Source of the DNA: an uncultured Collinsella sp.
Lineage (GTDB): Bacteria; Actinomycetota; Coriobacteriia; Coriobacteriales; Coriobacteriaceae
DNA length: 10,955 bases
Assembly (NCBI GenBank): GCA_937989795.1
Contig: CALKBB010000082.1
Coordinates: 1 to 10,955, forward strand
Direction: 5' to 3'
This document shows, piece after piece, positions 7,074-10,955 of this stretch. The notes beneath the pieces were generated by a model. The model was not told where the DNA came from. It worked only from the letters and a program-made list of their open reading frames with translations, and did no database searches. Position 1 is the stretch's first letter, and each line of letters opens with the position of its first letter. The position numbers and the translations under genes were made by a program.

Positions 7074-7105
7074 AAAAAAGGGGGAGGCCGCGAGGCCTCC
7101 CCCTT
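7074..7105 (-). terminator. Intrinsic terminator of the rRNA operon
   Basis: A very strong hairpin forms from GGGGGAGGCC (7103-7094 read on the minus strand) with GGCCTCCCCC (7089-7080), tetraloop TCGC. Two flanking A-T pairs extend it. A run of six T residues on the minus strand (7079-7074) follows. This is a textbook Rho-independent terminator about 35 bp beyond the 5S gene. Confidence 0.93.
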
Positions 7106-7139
7106 CTCCATTTTCGCTGACGGCCCGGTGCCGTCCACC

Positions 7140-7256
7140 GGTCAGCGGCGCCCTGGCCTCCCACGGGCTGACCCCGCAGTACTCTCGGCGCGATGGGGCT
7201 TAGCTTCCGGGTTCGGAACGGGACCGGGCGTGCCCCCCATGCTCTGGCCGCTGACC
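7140..7256 (-). rRNA. rrf: 5S ribosomal RNA
   Basis: The minus strand contains the 5S core: CCAGAGCATGG, the conserved CCCGGTCCCGTTCCGAACCC segment, GGAAGCTAAGCCCCA, and GAGAGTACTGCGGGG. The ends pair through helix I, CCGGTCAGCGGC with GCCGCTGACCGG. That pairing extends to a 15-bp perfect inverted repeat (7135-7149 with 7247-7261), longer than the usual helix I, so the outer pairs probably form a precursor processing stem. The exact ends are uncertain by a few bases. It lies downstream of 23S in the standard order. Confidence 0.92.
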
Positions 7257-7261
7257 GGTGG

Positions 7262-7402
7262 GCGGCGCCCACCGTTCTCGGTGTCCGGTGTCTCTCTCAC
7301 GTGCCCTGGGGGCCGCATGGCGCATAGGAAAGGTCTGACTCGGGGGCATCCTCGTGCCCGGACCGCGCAAGAGCGCTGGGTCCCGCGGGCCGCGAGGTGC
7401 GG
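7262..7402 (-). other. 23S-5S internal transcribed spacer
   Basis: This ~140-nt spacer has no tRNA and no convincing open frame. It contains a small hairpin GGGCA/TGCCC (7359-7355 with 7348-7344). The segments 7370-7374 (AGAGC on the plus strand) and 7379-7386 (GGTCCCGC) are complementary to 10382-10386 and 10374-10381 upstream of 23S. They could form a 23S precursor stem with a 4-nt bulge, a likely RNase III target. Confidence 0.6.

Positions 7403-10955
<3,553 letters not shown>

Overview
The window looks like part of the chromosome of a high-GC, Gram-positive bacterium, most likely a Coriobacteriia member close to Collinsella. Three things support this. TsaB, RimI and TsaD are fused in one polypeptide. 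The 23S rRNA carries a large domain III insertion of the kind known from Actinobacteria. The 16S-23S spacer lacks tRNA genes. The genus is an inference from family knowledge, because no search could be run.

Every convincing gene lies on the minus strand, so transcription runs from high to low coordinates. The right end (10955 down to about 7074) is an rRNA operon: the last ~177 nt of 16S, a ~400-nt tRNA-free spacer with several hairpins, a complete 23S, a short spacer, 5S, and a strong intrinsic terminator. Two sigma70-type promoter candidates lie just past that terminator.

Next comes a tightly packed six-gene operon (6964 down to 141): acpS, nnr, alr, a family 4 uracil-DNA glycosylase, tsaE and a tsaB-rimI-tsaD fusion. 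Gaps are 0 to 12 bp, or genes overlap, and most genes have clear Shine-Dalgarno sequences. The cluster combines fatty-acid carrier protein activation (AcpS), repair of damaged NAD(P)H (Nnr), D-alanine supply for the wall (Alr), uracil excision (Udg), and the tRNA t6A37 machinery (TsaB, TsaD, TsaE) with the RimI acetyltransferase. TsaC, which makes the threonylcarbamoyl-adenylate substrate, is not in the window.

The left end (1-121) is a nested palindrome: perfect 26-bp inverted arms enclosing a terminator-like hairpin, ending 19 bp beyond the tsaD stop codon.

Most of the window is housekeeping sequence. I see no defence island, CRISPR array, transposase or undescribed multi-gene system. The points most worth a second look are the nested palindrome, the triple fusion, and an AcpS with His-to-Leu in its SxTHT-type motif plus a charged C-terminal tail.
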